DNA of 64,000 nt from Craterostigma plantagineum (GCA_027422505.1 JAPQWV010000752.1:62001-126000), one strand, 5' to 3'; counted from the stretch's first letter, positions 1 through 11,795 are shown. Numbers and translations are program-made. The notes: generated by a model from the sequence alone, not told the origin.

Positions 1-33
1 AGTGAAGCTGACAGAGAATATTATGCCAAGTGG

Positions 34-947
34 ATGGCTGATAGTGCCCGTGTCAAGGCTTATATGTTAGCTGGAATGAATAATGATCATCAGCGCCAGC
101 ATGAGGGTATGCAAATGCGCGAGATATTGATCCATCTGAAGGAGTTGTACGGCGAGCAGTCGAGATCGTCTCGATATCTTGCTGCCGACAATCTCTTTCA
201 TACCAAGATGACTGAGGGCGCAGATGTCGCAGCACATGTGCGTAAGCTCATTGGGTACATCGAGGAACTAAGCTCTCTCGGTTGTCCCATTGATAATGAG
301 CTTCAGATTGACATGATTTTTCAGTCACTCTCAGCTTCATTTGCTCAGTTTATTATAAACTATAATCTGCCGATAGGCGATTTTCGCTTCCTGAACTCAT
401 GAACACGTTGATTCAGACTCAGCGTGAGCTAAAGAAAGGAAAGGGAAAAGAGGTTGCGCTTGTTGCGACTATAAGGTCTAAAAGATCTAAGTCGAACAAG
501 CCCAAGCCTAATAAGCCAAAAGGAGGGATTAAGAAAAAGGGCAAGGCCAAAATGAACGTGCCTAAAGTTCCGAAGGCGACTGATAGGTGCCTTCACTGCC
601 AAGAGCTGGGCCATTGGAAAAGGGACTGCCCCAAGCTTCGAGCTTCTGGGGCATCAGGTAAAGTTTTAGAAACTTATTGTTCATTTACTGTATTTTTCAC
701 TTCGTGGATTCTTGACTCAGGAGCTAGTGCTCACATTTGTGTTTTGAACCAGGGTCTGGAACGAAGTAGGAAGCTGGCGGAACGAGAAGTCTTGATCAAC
801 GTTGGTAGCGGACATAGTGTACCTGCTAGTCATGTTGGATCGAAGACTCTTGTATTAAGTTCTGGACATGTATTATATCTATCCGATGTACTTGTATTGC
901 CCAAGGGGCTGAAAAATATTATTTCTATTTCTGCAGAATGGTTATGA
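34..947 (+). pseudogene. copia gag (UBN2-like), zinc knuckle and protease start, broken
   Basis: The first frame (34-402) resembles the UBN2-type gag of plant copia elements, which forms the nucleocapsid. A shifted frame (399-947) carries a lysine-rich stretch, a CCHC zinc knuckle (CLHCQELGHWKRDC, near base 590-635) that binds element RNA, and then the aspartic protease active-site motif WILDSGASAHIC near base 706-740. The gag N-terminus lies before the window. The change of frame at about base 400 and the stop at 947 show decay. The zinc knuckle itself is complete. Confidence 0.85.
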
Positions 948-1079
948 ATTTTGGTTCAATAATAATATTTGTGAGATTTATTTTGGAGATAAATGTGTCG
1001 GAAATGCAACGTTAATAAATGGTTTATCTTACGTTAACGTCCAGGAACATGCGAATGTAGTTACCGACAAACGTAACTT

Positions 1080-2177
1080 AGAGTTAAATAAAAAATATTT
1101 GTAGCATCTTAGACTCGGTCATGCCGGAGTTCGAAAGATTTAAGAGTTGGAGAAACACGGCATTATTAAGCCTACAGAATCAGATTCTTATCCAACGTGC
1201 GAATCTTGTATCGTCGGCAAAATAAGTCTCCTTTTACAGGTACTTTTCAAAGAGCCACTAATCTTTTGGATTAGATCCATACAGACGTTTGTGGACCGTT
1301 TAGTGTAGTGGCCCGAGGTAATTTCAATTATTTCGTGACTTTCACATATGATCACTCTCGCTACGGCTTGGTGTATCTGTTGAAGCGCAAGTCTGAAACG
1401 CTTGAAAAGTTCAAGGAATTCAAGACTTTAGTGGAAAATCAAACTGGGAGACAAATTAAATCCGTACGATCAGATCGAGGCGGCGAGTATATGAGTCTCG
1501 AGTTTGACGATTTCTTGAAAGAAAATGGAATTGTTTCGCAGTTTACACCGCCCGAGACACCACAACTGAATGGTGTTGCCGAACACAGAAATCGAACATT
1601 ATTAGATAAAGTTCGATCTATGCTAAGCTATACAGATCTCCCCATATTGTTATGGGGATATGCTTTGCAAACTGCTGTTTATGTTTTGAACAGAACCCCT
1701 TTGAAGTCTGTAGATAGGGTACCTTACGAAATTTGGAATGGTAAGAAGCCTAGCTTGAATCACTTAAGGGTTTGGGGATGCCCCGCCTATGTGAAAAAGC
1801 TAGTAGCAGACAAACTCGAATCTAGGTCCATGAAAGGACGTTTCGTCGGATATCCTGATGATAGCATTGGATATTATTTTTATCTCCATGATGATCAAAG
1901 GATCATCGTAGCTATTCATGCTCACTTTCTCGAGGAACAGTTCATTCGAGAAGGTGGAGCTGGCAGAGAAGTGACTCTTGGAGAGTTAGATGAAAAGCCT
2001 CCAAAGACATCAGTGCCTGAGGGCACAGATGAGCAGTCCAAGACGCGCCCAGAATTGCGCAGGTCGGGTAGAATATCTCGCATGCCTGAGAGATATGGTA
2101 TGGTACACGTCGAGCACGAGGGTGCTGTGACTTGGGGGATCGTTGGTGATGACCCCGCTGCCTTTGATAGGCAATGA
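1080..2177 (+). pseudogene. copia integrase, broken
   Basis: Integrase inserts element cDNA into the host genome. The zinc-binding N-terminal region (about 1100-1230) is readable only through stop codons. The catalytic core is open from 1308 to 2177 and shows the retroviral-type DDE pattern: the D of YDHSRYG near base 1350, the D of VRSDRGGEY near 1470, and the E of GVAEHRNR about 35 codons further on. A C-terminal GKKPSLNHLRVWGC motif follows. Core residues survive, but the upstream stops and the break after 2177 mean no functional polyprotein. Confidence 0.88.
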
Positions 2178-2180
2178 TGG

Positions 2181-3664
2181 ATTCGACTCTAAGAAATGGG
2201 TCGAAGCAATGAAAGCAGAGTGGACTCAATGCACACCAACCAAGTCTGGACTCTAGTAGACTTACCCGAAGGTTTTAGACCTATAGGGTGTAAATGGATC
2301 TACAAGAGAAAGATTGGATCTGCGAACAGGTTGAGACCTACAAAGCTAGGCTAGTAGCGAAAGGGTATAATCAAAAAGAGGACATTGATTATGAGGAAAA
2401 CCTTTTCACCTGTTGCAATGATAAGTCTTTCCGCATTCTGCTTGCCATAGTAGCATACTATGATTACGAAATCTGGCAGATGGATGTGAAAACCGCTTTC
2501 CTAAATGGATTCCTCCAGGAAAAAATCTATATGGAGCAGCCCAATGGTTTTACATCAGATATTCACAAAGTGTGCAAGCTTAACATGTCTATTTATTCAC
2601 AAAGTTAGGAACTATGGATTCTTAAAGAATGAAGATGAGCCTTGTGTTTACAAGAAGGTCAGTGGGAGTAAGATATCGTTCCTCGTATTGTACGTGGATG
2701 ACATCCTTTTGATGGGAAATGATATTAGAATGCTTTCAGAGGTGAAAGCTTGGCTTTCGACCGAGTTCTGCATGAAAGACCTGGGAGAAGCAACCTATAT
2801 TCTTGGAATTCGCCTTTTTAGAGATCGAGCGAATAGAATGATAGGTTTATCTCAGGCCCTTTACTTAGAAAAGATCCTAAAACGATTTCGAATGGATGAA
2901 TCTAAGTAAGGGGTTCTTGCCAATGCGACATGGGATTCATCTCTCGAAATCCATGTGTCCTCAAAGTGAGGAAGCAAGGAAGGAAATGAGTCAAATCCCT
3001 TATGCATCAGCAATAGGTAGCCTAATGTATGTGATGCTATGTACGCGGCCTGACATTGCGTATGCTTTGAGCATAGTAAGTCGGTACCAATCTAATCCTG
3101 GTAAAGAACATTGGAATGCAGTAAAGAATATCTTTAAGTACCTTAGAAGGACTAAAGATATGGTATTGATTTATGGAAACGGAGAATTAGAGGTGGACGG
3201 TTATACCGATTCGAATTTCCAGTCAGACGTGGATGACCGAAAATCTACTTCTGGTTTCGTCTATACGCTCAATGGTGGAGCTGTGTCTTGGAAAAGTTCT
3301 AAGCAAAGCACTACTACCGATTCCACCACTGAGGCGGAGTATATCGCGGCCTCTGAGGCAGCAAAGGAAGTTCTTAGAAGAACTCCGAGTTGTTCCAGGC
3401 ATAGTGGACAGCCCGCTACCATTATGGTGCGACAATAGTGGGGCAGTATCACAAGCCAAGGAACCTAGGTCTCACTCGAAGTCCAAACATATAGAAAGAA
3501 AATACCACGGGTTGTGTGGGTTCGTTAAAAATGGCTACATAGCTGTGCAGAAAATAGCCACTGCGGATAACGTGGAGGACCCGTCCACCAAGCCACACTC
3601 ACAGGCAGTGCTTGATCGACACCTCCATAAAATAGGGTTACGATATCATAGCGCATGGCATTGA
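2181..3664 (+). pseudogene. copia reverse transcriptase and RNase H, broken
   Basis: Three overlapping frames (2294-2608, 2505-2909, 2896-3664) together encode the copia RT-RNase H. Seen motifs are WQMDVKTAFLNG, the catalytic VLYVDDILLMG (YVDD box) near base 2690, the SLMYVMLCTRPDI connection motif near 3020, and the RNase H stretch DRKSTSGFV and TEAEYIA near 3230-3350. A segment that should encode the SIYGLKQASR-type motif is missing near 2590-2615, where the frame also shifts. The three frames and this small deletion mark it as dead. Confidence 0.88.
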
Positions 3665-3679
3665 GTGCAACTGGGAGAT
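3663..3679 (+). promoter_or_regulatory. polypurine-tract region of copia element A
   Basis: The purine-rich stretch ending in GGGAGATT lies immediately 5' of the LTR start TGTTGGGGATG. This is the expected position of the polypurine tract that primes plus-strand DNA synthesis in LTR elements. Its position supports the LTR boundary. Confidence 0.6.
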
Positions 3680-5567
3680 TGTTGGGGATGTGCCCTCCGA
3701 ATGCCATTCGGGGATGTAAAGAATAGGGCATGTATTTAATAATCGATGTATTATTCGTTATGTATTTGAATAATGTATTCTTATACGTACTAAGGAAATT
3801 TATACTTTATTATTTATTCTTTAAAAGGCATATTATTTATTTACCTATAAAGTCTTACTAGGCATCCGGTGAGACGGTAAATAAATAAATCCCATATATC
3901 GTGAGTTTAGTCACCGATTCTCATGGGAAGAGAGAGGGGCACCGGTGAGCTGTTATTCTCCGATATTAAATTAGTCTATAAGTCTTAGACCTCAGTAGGG
4001 TGACTGAGTGTCAACTACGACTTATTTGTTGACGACTCTTATATGGTTGTGCCAATCATTCGCTTGGGAAGTGGGAGGTCGTAACATTGGTATAAGTTGA
4101 ATCAGGGGATTAACTTGTACTTGGACACGACTCGCAATCGACGATCACATGGGCCTTATCGTTACTCTGGGTAGCGTCAATGATCGATCGATTGACTAAA
4201 GTAGTGTGCGTGGACCTTAGACCGAAGGGTCTTTGACGGAGTTAACTTTGGGGTCTTGACTTGTCACTAGTTTGCTAGTCCCACCTTTTTCGGGAACAAA
4301 CATGGGTCGGCGGCGACATGCGGTCTTGACAACGAAGGGTAACTGTCGTGCTTAGATTATCGTGAGGGATTAACTGTCTCGTTAGTAACCAAGATATATG
4401 TCATATGCATATTCGGGGACGGGAAATTACAGTCTTCGATCGAAGCTATAAACTGACTCACGTGGGACGTGGTGAGCAGTTTAGTAATTTCGCCAGTCAC
4501 GAATTAGTCATAGAGTCGAGTCTAGTGAGTTTGACGTAACCATGACTCTTACTCGATCGAGACATTTGCGAAGGGTCTATACGTACGACGGTAATCTATA
4601 GTCGGTTCATAGATCAAAGATCGTACACAACACGGGATCTATTCGGTACCGCGGGATTGGCTAGGCGCTTATTGAATTCTTGGATTCCTCCCTTGCCGGG
4701 TTGAGACGAACCAAGAAAGTCGGGCTTAAAATGATCACTTTGATAGTGCCTAACTAATATGAGATGTAAATTAATTTAGCAGTCTTAGAGACGTTAACCA
4801 AATGTTAAATATGATTTTTAGAAACTATTTTTACATGGACATAGATTCCCAGAATGAAAACGACGGAAAACCGGATCGAAACAAGCTCCACGGCCACGTG
4901 CATGGAAGCCCACGGTCATGGGAGTCTGGCAGGGTTTGCTGCCAGAGTTCCACGGCCGTGGGGTCTTAGGTCAGAGACCGTGGGCTTGGGGCAGTGGCTG
5001 CCCAAGCTCACTGCTCCAGTCCCACTGCCGTGGGAGCTCAGGTCAGTGGGGCTTGTCTGTCACAACCCCACGGCCGTGGGCCTTACTGTAAGAGGCCGTG
5101 GGGCCTTGGCCGGGCTGAATAAGCCCTCTGCCTTGGCTCCACGGCCGTGTGCTTCAAGTCAAAGGCCGTGGAGACCGTCTCCACGGCCGTGGAGGTTCTG
5201 TTAGAGGCCGTGGACCGACGGTCTTTGGGTCAATTCTTATCCAAATCAATTTCAATTTCGTTCATTGTTTTTTTTTTGTTAGACTTGTGGGACAATGTCT
5301 AGTCATTAGATGATATAATAGCAAACAAAATGAGTCATGTAGGACATGATCTCATTTGATTAAGCTTAAAGTCATTTTCTAAGTTGGAAATGGACTTTGA
5401 TTAATATTTTCTTGGAGAAAATACGTCCATGGTAATTCCATGCTCTTTCTTACACGATCTTAGAGATTTTAGAGAGAAGTTAGAGCATTTAGGGTGATCC
5501 TTGAGAAAACTCTAAGTGTTTGTGAGTTTTAGAAATCACACACACACAAACACATCTCTACACAACA
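3680..5567 (+). repeat. 3' LTR of copia element A (about 1.9 kb)
   Basis: It starts TGTTGGGGATG and ends ACACAACA, giving the TG...CA ends of an LTR (TGTTG/CAACA inverted ends). Both boundaries are supported: the left by the purine tract, the right by an abrupt switch into the LTR of element B. It contains an array of CCACGGCCGTGG palindromes (4880-5215). A related but diverged LTR fragment lies at 26225-26829 on the other strand, sharing the block around CCTTAGACCGAA and TTTGACGGAGTT. Confidence 0.75.
4880..5215. repeat. GC-rich array of CCACGGCCGTGG palindromes inside the LTR
   Basis: The 12-base palindrome CCACGGCCGTGG or a near copy recurs roughly every 60 bases, often paired with a GGCCGTGG half-site 20-25 bases later. 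I count about six full or near-full palindromes. The array is far more GC-rich than the rest of the LTR. A 116-codon frame runs through it but is low-complexity and probably meaningless. Confidence 0.75.
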
Positions 5568-5690
5568 TTCTTTCTTCTTTCTCTCCTTTTCCTCTTCTGC
5601 TCGTCGATGTGTGCGTTGTGTGTGTTAGGTTTTTTTTTACATAATACATATATTTAATACATGGGTTAGCCAAATGGGCCGGACCCAATA
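5568..5690 (-). repeat. truncated 3' LTR of copia element B
   Basis: These 123 bases align without gaps to 10217-10339, the distal part of element B's other LTR, starting at TTCTTTCTTCTTTCTC and ending at CCGGACCCAATA. The remaining roughly 470 bases of this LTR are replaced on the left by element A, and are predicted to lie beyond the window start. Confidence 0.85.
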
Positions 5691-5705
5691 AACTCCCCCT
5701 CCGGC
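5691..5705 (-). promoter_or_regulatory. polypurine tract of copia element B
   Basis: Read on the - strand this is CCGGAGGGGGAGTT, a purine run abutting the LTR start TATTGGGTCC. It occupies the standard polypurine-tract position for plus-strand priming. Confidence 0.7.
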
Positions 5706-6477
5706 TCATACGATGGGCTCAAGCAAGCCCGCTTTTCGCTGACAGGTCTTGAGCTTTTTCTTCGGAAAAATCTTCGTCAACATATCTGATCCGTTCTTGC
5801 TCGTGTGTACCTTCGCCAAATACAACTGATTCGAATCGAGCATACCTCGAACCCAATGGTATCTGACGTCGATATGCTTGGATCTCGAATGGAGTGACGA
5901 GTTCTTGGAGAGGTGGATAGCACTCTGACTATCGCTGTAGATGACATACTTGTCCTGTCGTAGACCAAGTTCTTCGAGAAACTTCTTCATCCACAAAGCT
6001 TCTTTACAACCCTCCGTGATAGCAATATACTCGGCTTCTGTGGTGGGGATAGCGCAACGCACTTCTGCAGCTTCGACTGCCATGACACAGCTCCCCCTGC
6101 AAAAGTCATCAAAAAACTGAAATAGATTTTCTGGAGTCAATATCACCTGCCATGTCTGAATCAGTATATCCAACTAGCATAGGCTCTCCACCGCCAAAAC
6201 ACAGACACGTCTTGGAAGTCCCTCTGAGATATTTCAATATCCACTTTACGGCTTCCCAATGCTCTTTTCTCGGATTAGAGAGAAATCGGCTAACGACACC
6301 AACGGCATGAGCAATATCGGGTCGAGTACAAACCATGGCATACATCAAACTATCGACCGCAGACTGATAAGGAACTCTGCTCATATCAACCTTTTCTTCC
6401 TCACTTTTCGGGCATTTCTCAGATGACAATTTGAAATGACCTGCAAGTGGAGAACAAACCACCTTGGCTTTACTCAT
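5706..6477 (-). pseudogene. copia RNase H region of element B
   Basis: Two overlapping frames (6109-6477 then 5706-6173) encode the connection and RNase H part of pol. Visible motifs are the VCTRPDIAHAVGVVSRF block, GYTDSDMAGD, TTEAEYIAITEG, and the terminal SKHIDVRYHWVRG motif. The frame changes near 6110-6170, where an additional short stretch breaks the domain. RNase H degrades the RNA strand during reverse transcription. Confidence 0.88.
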
Positions 6478-7349
6478 GTGAAATCTCTCAAGAACTTTCT
6501 CAATGTAGTCTTCTTGAGATAACCATAGCTTCCGATTTTTCCTGCACGATAAATCTTCATGTCGAGAATTTTCTTCGCCGCTCCCAAGTCCTTCATCGCA
6601 ATAGACTTGCTCAACTCTCTCTTCAACGCCGCAATCTTGCTAGTATCATGGCCTATAATCAACATGTCATCAACGTACAAGAGAAGAATAATAAAGTCGT
6701 CATCGAAGTACCTCTTGACGAATACACAATGATCTGAAGAGGTTCTGGCGTACCTGTGACTGGTCATAAAGGAGTCGAACTTCTTGTACCATTGACGTGA
6801 CGCTTGTTTCAAGCCGTACAAACTCTTCTTCAACTTGCAAACAAGATGCCCCTTTCCCTTGACTTTGAATCCCTCAGGCTGCTCCATATAAATGTCTTCT
6901 TCAATGTCACCATGAAGAAATGTAGTCTTCACGTCAAGTTGCTCAATCTCTAAGTTCAAGCGCGCCGCCAAACCAAGAGCAACTCGGATCGAGGTCATCT
7001 TCACCACCAGTGAGAATATATCATCAAAGTCAATCCCTTTCTTCTGATTGAAGCCTTTCACAACCAACCGAGCTTTGTACCGTGGCTGAGAATTATTTTC
7101 TTCAATCTTCAGTCGATAAACCCGTCGATTCTTGAGAGCCTTCTGGCCTTGAGGTAGCGTTACCAAGTCATAAGTGTGATTATCATGGAGAGATCGCATC
7201 TCTTTCACCATTGCTTTCATCCACTCATTCTTGTCGTCAACAGAAATCGCGTCTTGGTAATCCTCAGGTTCTCCCGCATCTGTTAGCATCACGTACTCAT
7301 CTGAAGGATACCTCGTGGATGAACGATGCTCCCTAGCAGATCTTCTCAA
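6474..7349 (-). pseudogene. copia reverse transcriptase of element B
   Basis: An open stretch of 291 codons contains the RT palm: ARLVVKGFNQKKGIDFDD, IEQLDVKTTFLHGD, the YGLKQASRQWYKKFD motif, and the catalytic LLLYVDDMLIIG (YVDD). The last residues run out of frame with RNase H. It polymerises element cDNA in cytoplasmic particles when active. Upstream of 7349 the linker to integrase (7350-7568) is in other frames. Confidence 0.9.
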
Positions 7350-7568
7350 CTGAGGTTCAACCGAAGGTTCTTCAACATGTTCATCAATAGGTTCTGCTGG
7401 CTCAACATCAACATCTCCTATAGGATTTTCATCGTTGCCGACACCGCTATATTCTGGAATATCTCCTCCTTGATCAGGATATGCTACACGTACATGAGGT
7501 GGATCTAAATTAGATAGATCACCGCTGGACTTCTTAGTCGACTTCTTTGACTGAATGTCTCGTATGCA

Positions 7569-8450
7569 CTACTCTTCAATAAACACAGCATCGCGGCTTC
7601 TGATAAGCTTCTTCTGCACGGGGTCATAAAATCTGTACCCAAACTCATCAAGGCCATAACCAATGAACACACCCAGTCTTGTCTTCACATCAAGCTTCGA
7701 TCGCTCGTCTTTTGGGATGGGAACAAAGGCCTTGCACCCAAACACGCGCAGGTGGTCATACGAGACTTCCTTTCCCGACCAAATCTTGTCTGGTACCTCA
7801 AATCTCAAAGGAACACAAGGTGTGAGATTTAAGACATGAACGACGGTATTTAACTCCTCACCCCAGAAAGAATTCGGCAGCTGTGATTGCGATAGCAAGC
7901 ATCTCACTCTCTCAATCAGTGTTCTGTTCATCCTCTCAGCTAACCCATTTAACTGAGGTGACTTTGGAGTCGTCTTTTGATGTCGAATACCGTATTTCTT
8001 GCAATACTCATCAAAAGGACCACAATATTCACCTCTGTTGTCCGTCCGAATACACTTGAGCTTTTTGTTGGTCCGCCTCTCTACCAAAGCGTGAAATTGC
8101 TTGAAAACATCTAGCACTTGGTCCTTGGACTTCAGCGTATAAGCCCAGGTCTTCCTCGAATGGTCATCTACAAAAGTAACAAAATACACAGCACCACCAA
8201 GTGTTCTTGCTTTCATAGGACCACAAACATCGGAGTGAATTAGATCGAGTATACCTGATTTCAGTGAGTGAGTGATGTTCTTGAATGCGACTCGGTTCTG
8301 CTTCCCAGCCAAGAAATGATCACATCTTCGTAACGAATGATTCTTCACGCCATATAGAAGATTCTTCTTGGCTAGTATCATCAGTTCCTTTTCGCTCATG
8401 TGGCTGAGTCTAATATGCCAAAGCTCTGTCGCCACCATCGTCGATTGCAT
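7569..8450 (-). pseudogene. copia integrase of element B
   Basis: The frame begins with the gag-pre-integrase motif LWHIRLSHMSEKELM (zinc-binding H-H-C-C region, C at CDHFLAGKQ) and continues into the DDE core: VDDHSRKTWAYTLK, IRTDNRGEYC, and SPQLNGLAERMNRTL. The GKEVSYDHLRVFGCKAFV motif is present. It is long and nearly complete but not in frame with its neighbours. Confidence 0.9.
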
Positions 8451-9770
8451 TCACGGTAGAATCTGCAATCTTTGCTTGCGTCACATAAAGCTGAGATGAC
8501 GTCTTCTCTCCTCTAGCCACGATCAACGAGCCTTTAGTAGGCTTCAATTTTCCATCTCCAAAGTGGCTGTGAAAACCTTCATTGTCGAGCTTCCCTGTGG
8601 ACATCAAACTCATGCGAAGCTCTGGAACATGCTTCACGGCCTTCAAAATCAATGTAATGCCGTTCTCCGTCTGCAAATGCACATCGCCGATACCGATGGC
8701 TCTAGCAACACCATCATCTCCCATAATAACTCGTCCAAAATCACCAGAAGTATATGAGACAAAGAGATCCCGCCGCGGTGTAGCATGTATCATAGCACCG
8801 ATATCGATCACCCAACTAGTCTCATGACTAGTTAGATTAACAGCATCGTCGTCAAGCACAACAAAGAAATCTGCCGTGACTGCGGTTACCTTGTCAACTT
8901 TATCAGCATCTATCGTCTGATGATGTTGACCCTTCACATTCTTGTTCTCTCTCAGGAACTTTCGACAAACTCTTTTAAAGAGCCCCTTCATGCCACAATA
9001 ATGACACTCGATGCTAGCATACTTCTCAGACTTGCTCTTACTTCTGTTGCGATCACCTGGACCTCGACTTTTGCTCCTCCCCATGTTATTTGTGACTAGG
9101 ACATCGGCCTGCGTAGAAGAAAAACCCTGTGACTTTCTTCTCATCTCTTCGTTTAGCACGCTGCTTTTAATCAATTCCATCGAACAGATTTCATTTGGAG
9201 TCGAATTAGAATTAGATAGTGACATTCTGAATGTCTCCCATGAGTCTGGCAACGTACCAAGAAGCCACAAACCCTGCACTTCATCATCGAACTTTATTCC
9301 CATTCCAGGTAGCTGATTAACAATTCCTTGGAATACATTCAAGTGATCCGACATGTTGCTCCCTTCTTGATACTTCAAATCATCATCTGCTTGATCAGAA
9401 AAAGCTTGTTGTTCCCCGTCTTTCGAGCGTATAACTGCTCAAGCTTGCTCCATAAGGTCCTATCATGTTTCTCGTAGCTTATGTGGTTGACAACATTATC
9501 GTCAACCCATTGTCGAATAAAGCCGCAAACCTGACGATGGATCAACTCCCACTCCTTGTCGCTTTTATCAGTCAGTTTCTCCAGATCGAACACGGGCGCA
9601 TAAAAATCTTTCACATATAAAAGATCCACCATCTTTCCTTTCCAAACATGGTAGTTCGATCCATTCAACATAACCATCCGACTAGTATTGCCCTCCATGA
9701 CTTCGAACACAGCACCGCAACACAACACGCTCTGATACCACTTTGTTGGGTTTGTCGAAATCACGAGCAA
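8410..9770 (-). pseudogene. copia gag and protease of element B
   Basis: Two frames (9375-9770 and 8410-9378) give a gag starting at [14 protein letters not shown]. The zinc knuckle reads CHYCGMKGLFKRVC, so the expected histidine is replaced by leucine. The protease motif reads WVIDIGAMIHA, so the catalytic DSGA serine is isoleucine. Both substitutions should inactivate the proteins. The frames shift near 9376. Confidence 0.85.
9729..9740 (-). promoter_or_regulatory. primer-binding site of element B (initiator Met tRNA type)
   Basis: On the - strand this reads TGGTATCAGAGC, the standard initiator-methionine tRNA primer site of plant copia elements. It lies three bases from the LTR end at 9744, which fixes that boundary. 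Confidence 0.9.
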
Positions 9771-10339
9771 TAAAAATGACTATCAACCAACGACGAAAGC
9801 GAAAAATAACACGCCAACTTTTAACGTGGAAGACCCGAAACGAGAAAAACTACGGGATGGCTCTCCCGATTCAAGGAAACATCCACAGTAACCAAGTTCG
9901 ACGGGTACAACGAACAACACCTCTCGAGAACGTCTCGAGGTAACAACAACCCAAACACACCAAAAACTACGCCGACAAGGCGAGTATACAAACCATCGAG
10001 TTACAAACTCGGAACACCAACACTCCTCGAGCTACAAGCTCGGAAAATACGAAGAGGTCGAAGCAAATTACCACCCGAAAAGTGAGGAACCGACAAATAT
10101 GACCCGGTAGATGCGTAGAGCTCGTCGAAGTGAGCCTCCTCCCGAAGTTACGTCGAAATCGGAGTGCCAGATCGTTCGGATCTGAATCTTCTTCCCACTT
10201 GTCTTTCTCTTCTCTTTTCTTTCTTCTTTCTCTCCTTTTCCTCTTCTGCTCGTCGATGTGTGTGTTGTGTGTGTTATGTTTTTTTTTTTACATAATACAT
10301 ATATAATACATGGGTTAGTCCAATGGGCCGGACCCAATA
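9744..10339 (-). repeat. 5' LTR of copia element B
   Basis: On the + strand it runs from TGTTGGGTTTG to CCGGACCCAATA, so on the coding strand it starts TATTGGG and ends CCCAACA. The distal 123 bases match 5568-5690. The flank at 10340 is CCACA, which should reappear as a 5-base TSD beyond the other LTR, outside the window. Confidence 0.85.
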
Positions 10340-11795
10340 CCACAAACCCTAACCATTTCAAAACCATTACATATCTCAGACCCACTGATACAAAAGAAAA
10401 GGAAACCTGAAGATGTTCTTCATGAAGACAACGTGACAAAGAAGGGAAATGATTCATCACAAAGATATCATGGAAATCATTAATATCTCGACGCCCCCTG
10501 CTAGTCAGGTCCGCCGATCATATGAATTGCCTAAGGCGGTTCCTCGACAGTTCATCATATCGGATATCTTATCCGATTGTTTGGGCTAGACTTGCTATTT
10601 CTTATCGAACTAAGTGCGGCAATAACCGCCTACACTTCCTGAAGTGTTTCTTAAATATTAACGGTATCAGTGTTGAAGCGATTGGCAAGAAAGGGGATCT
10701 GATTCGGCTCTGGAAAAAAGCATCGGTGTCAACCTAATCTCGTACTCGAATTTTCATATTGACGTTATGATTGGTGGATGTGACCCATCTCGCTCTTGGC
10801 GCCTAACTGGTTTTTACGAGGATCCCGTCACGAGACAACGAAAGAATAGTTGGAATTTACAACGGCGATTAAATAGTATTCACTGTGCTTGTTGGCTTTG
10901 CTTCGGTGATTTCAATGAAATTCTTAGTAACGAAGAGAAGCAAGGCGGTAATCTCCGACCCTCTTGGCAGATTTCTGATTTTGTGAGACTCTTGAAGATT
11001 GCGAACTACATGACCTAGGCTTCACGGGGACCATCACTTACTTGGAGTGGTAAAACCTTGCATCCGAACACTATTTACGAAAGGATCGACTGTGCATGTG
11101 CATCTATCGGATGGACGAATATGTTCCCGCATCATCCGGTCCTTCATGTCCCTACTTTTTCTCGGACCGCTCGACTATTATCGTACAATTGAACCCATGC
11201 CGCCCAGTTCAGCGACTTCCGCTTCGAAGCCAAATGGACGATAGAGGATGAGTGCTCAAATATTATTCAAAATTGTTGGACTGAGAAGGATAACCCACAA
11301 TATGAAAATAGTTTATCAGCTATTATGAATAGATGTCAAAAAGAGCTTGTAGGCTGGAGCCGACAACAGCGATTATGGTCCAAAGAGGAAAAAAAGGAAA
11401 TTATTATGAAGCTGGAGCTCATCAATGGGGCAGTGATTACTAATACTCAAAGGGAGGACGAGCGAAAACTTCAGAAACGTTTAAGTGAAATTCTATACCA
11501 AGAGTTATATTGGAAACAACGTAGCAAAATGGAATGGCTTAAGGAGGGTGATCGCAATACAAAGTTCTTCCACCGTAAAGCGTCAGCCTGAAAAGTGCAT
11601 AATAATATAGCTGGGATAAAGGACAAAAATGGTGCATGGTGTGAAAATCACTCGGAAATTGAGAACGTGGTTGCTTCGTATTTTTCTGAATTATTTGGGT
11701 TGCCTTTGCAGTCTTCTATTGATCGAGCTGCCCGTGCCATCCCCATACGAGTTATGGATGAAATGAACAATGTGAGAAATTTATCTTTTTTTTAG
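10340..11795 (+). pseudogene. LINE (L1-type) ORF2 endonuclease fragment, decayed
   Basis: Several + strand frames together give part of a plant L1 ORF2. The stretch near 10890-10930 reads WLCFGDFNEIL, the conserved block of the apurinic-type endonuclease that nicks the target. It is followed by the ERIDCACAS region near 11080 and the linker ending KEGDRNTKFFHRKAS near 11550-11590. The copy stops before reverse transcriptase, at about 11780. Loss of the 3' part is unlike usual 5'-truncated insertions and points to later deletion. Multiple stops and shifts are present. Confidence 0.75.

Larger units (their letters stand above)
1..5567 (+). mobile_element. Ty1/copia LTR retrotransposon, element A (5' end outside window)
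   Basis: The gene order gag, protease, integrase, reverse transcriptase, RNase H on the + strand, followed by a polypurine-like tract and a long LTR, is that of a Ty1/copia element. The window starts inside gag, so the 5' LTR is not visible. Every open frame is broken by frameshifts or stops and the element looks dead. The right end stops exactly where a 123-base piece of another element's LTR begins, so element A appears nested in element B. The order and motifs are seen; the nesting is inferred. Confidence 0.9.
5568..10339 (-). mobile_element. Ty1/copia LTR retrotransposon, element B (Tork/Tnt1-like)
   Basis: Minus-strand order from right to left is LTR (9744-10339), primer-binding site, gag, protease, integrase, RT, RNase H, polypurine tract, truncated LTR. 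The gag-pre-integrase phrase LWHIRLSHMSEKELMILAKK is characteristic of the Tork/Tnt1 branch of plant copia elements. The open frames are long but shifted relative to one another, so it is defective. Its left LTR is interrupted by element A. Confidence 0.9.

Noticed and set aside
4854..5204. 116-codon + strand frame in the palindromic array
   Set aside because: Low-complexity translation of a GC-rich repeat inside an LTR; no domain and no start context.
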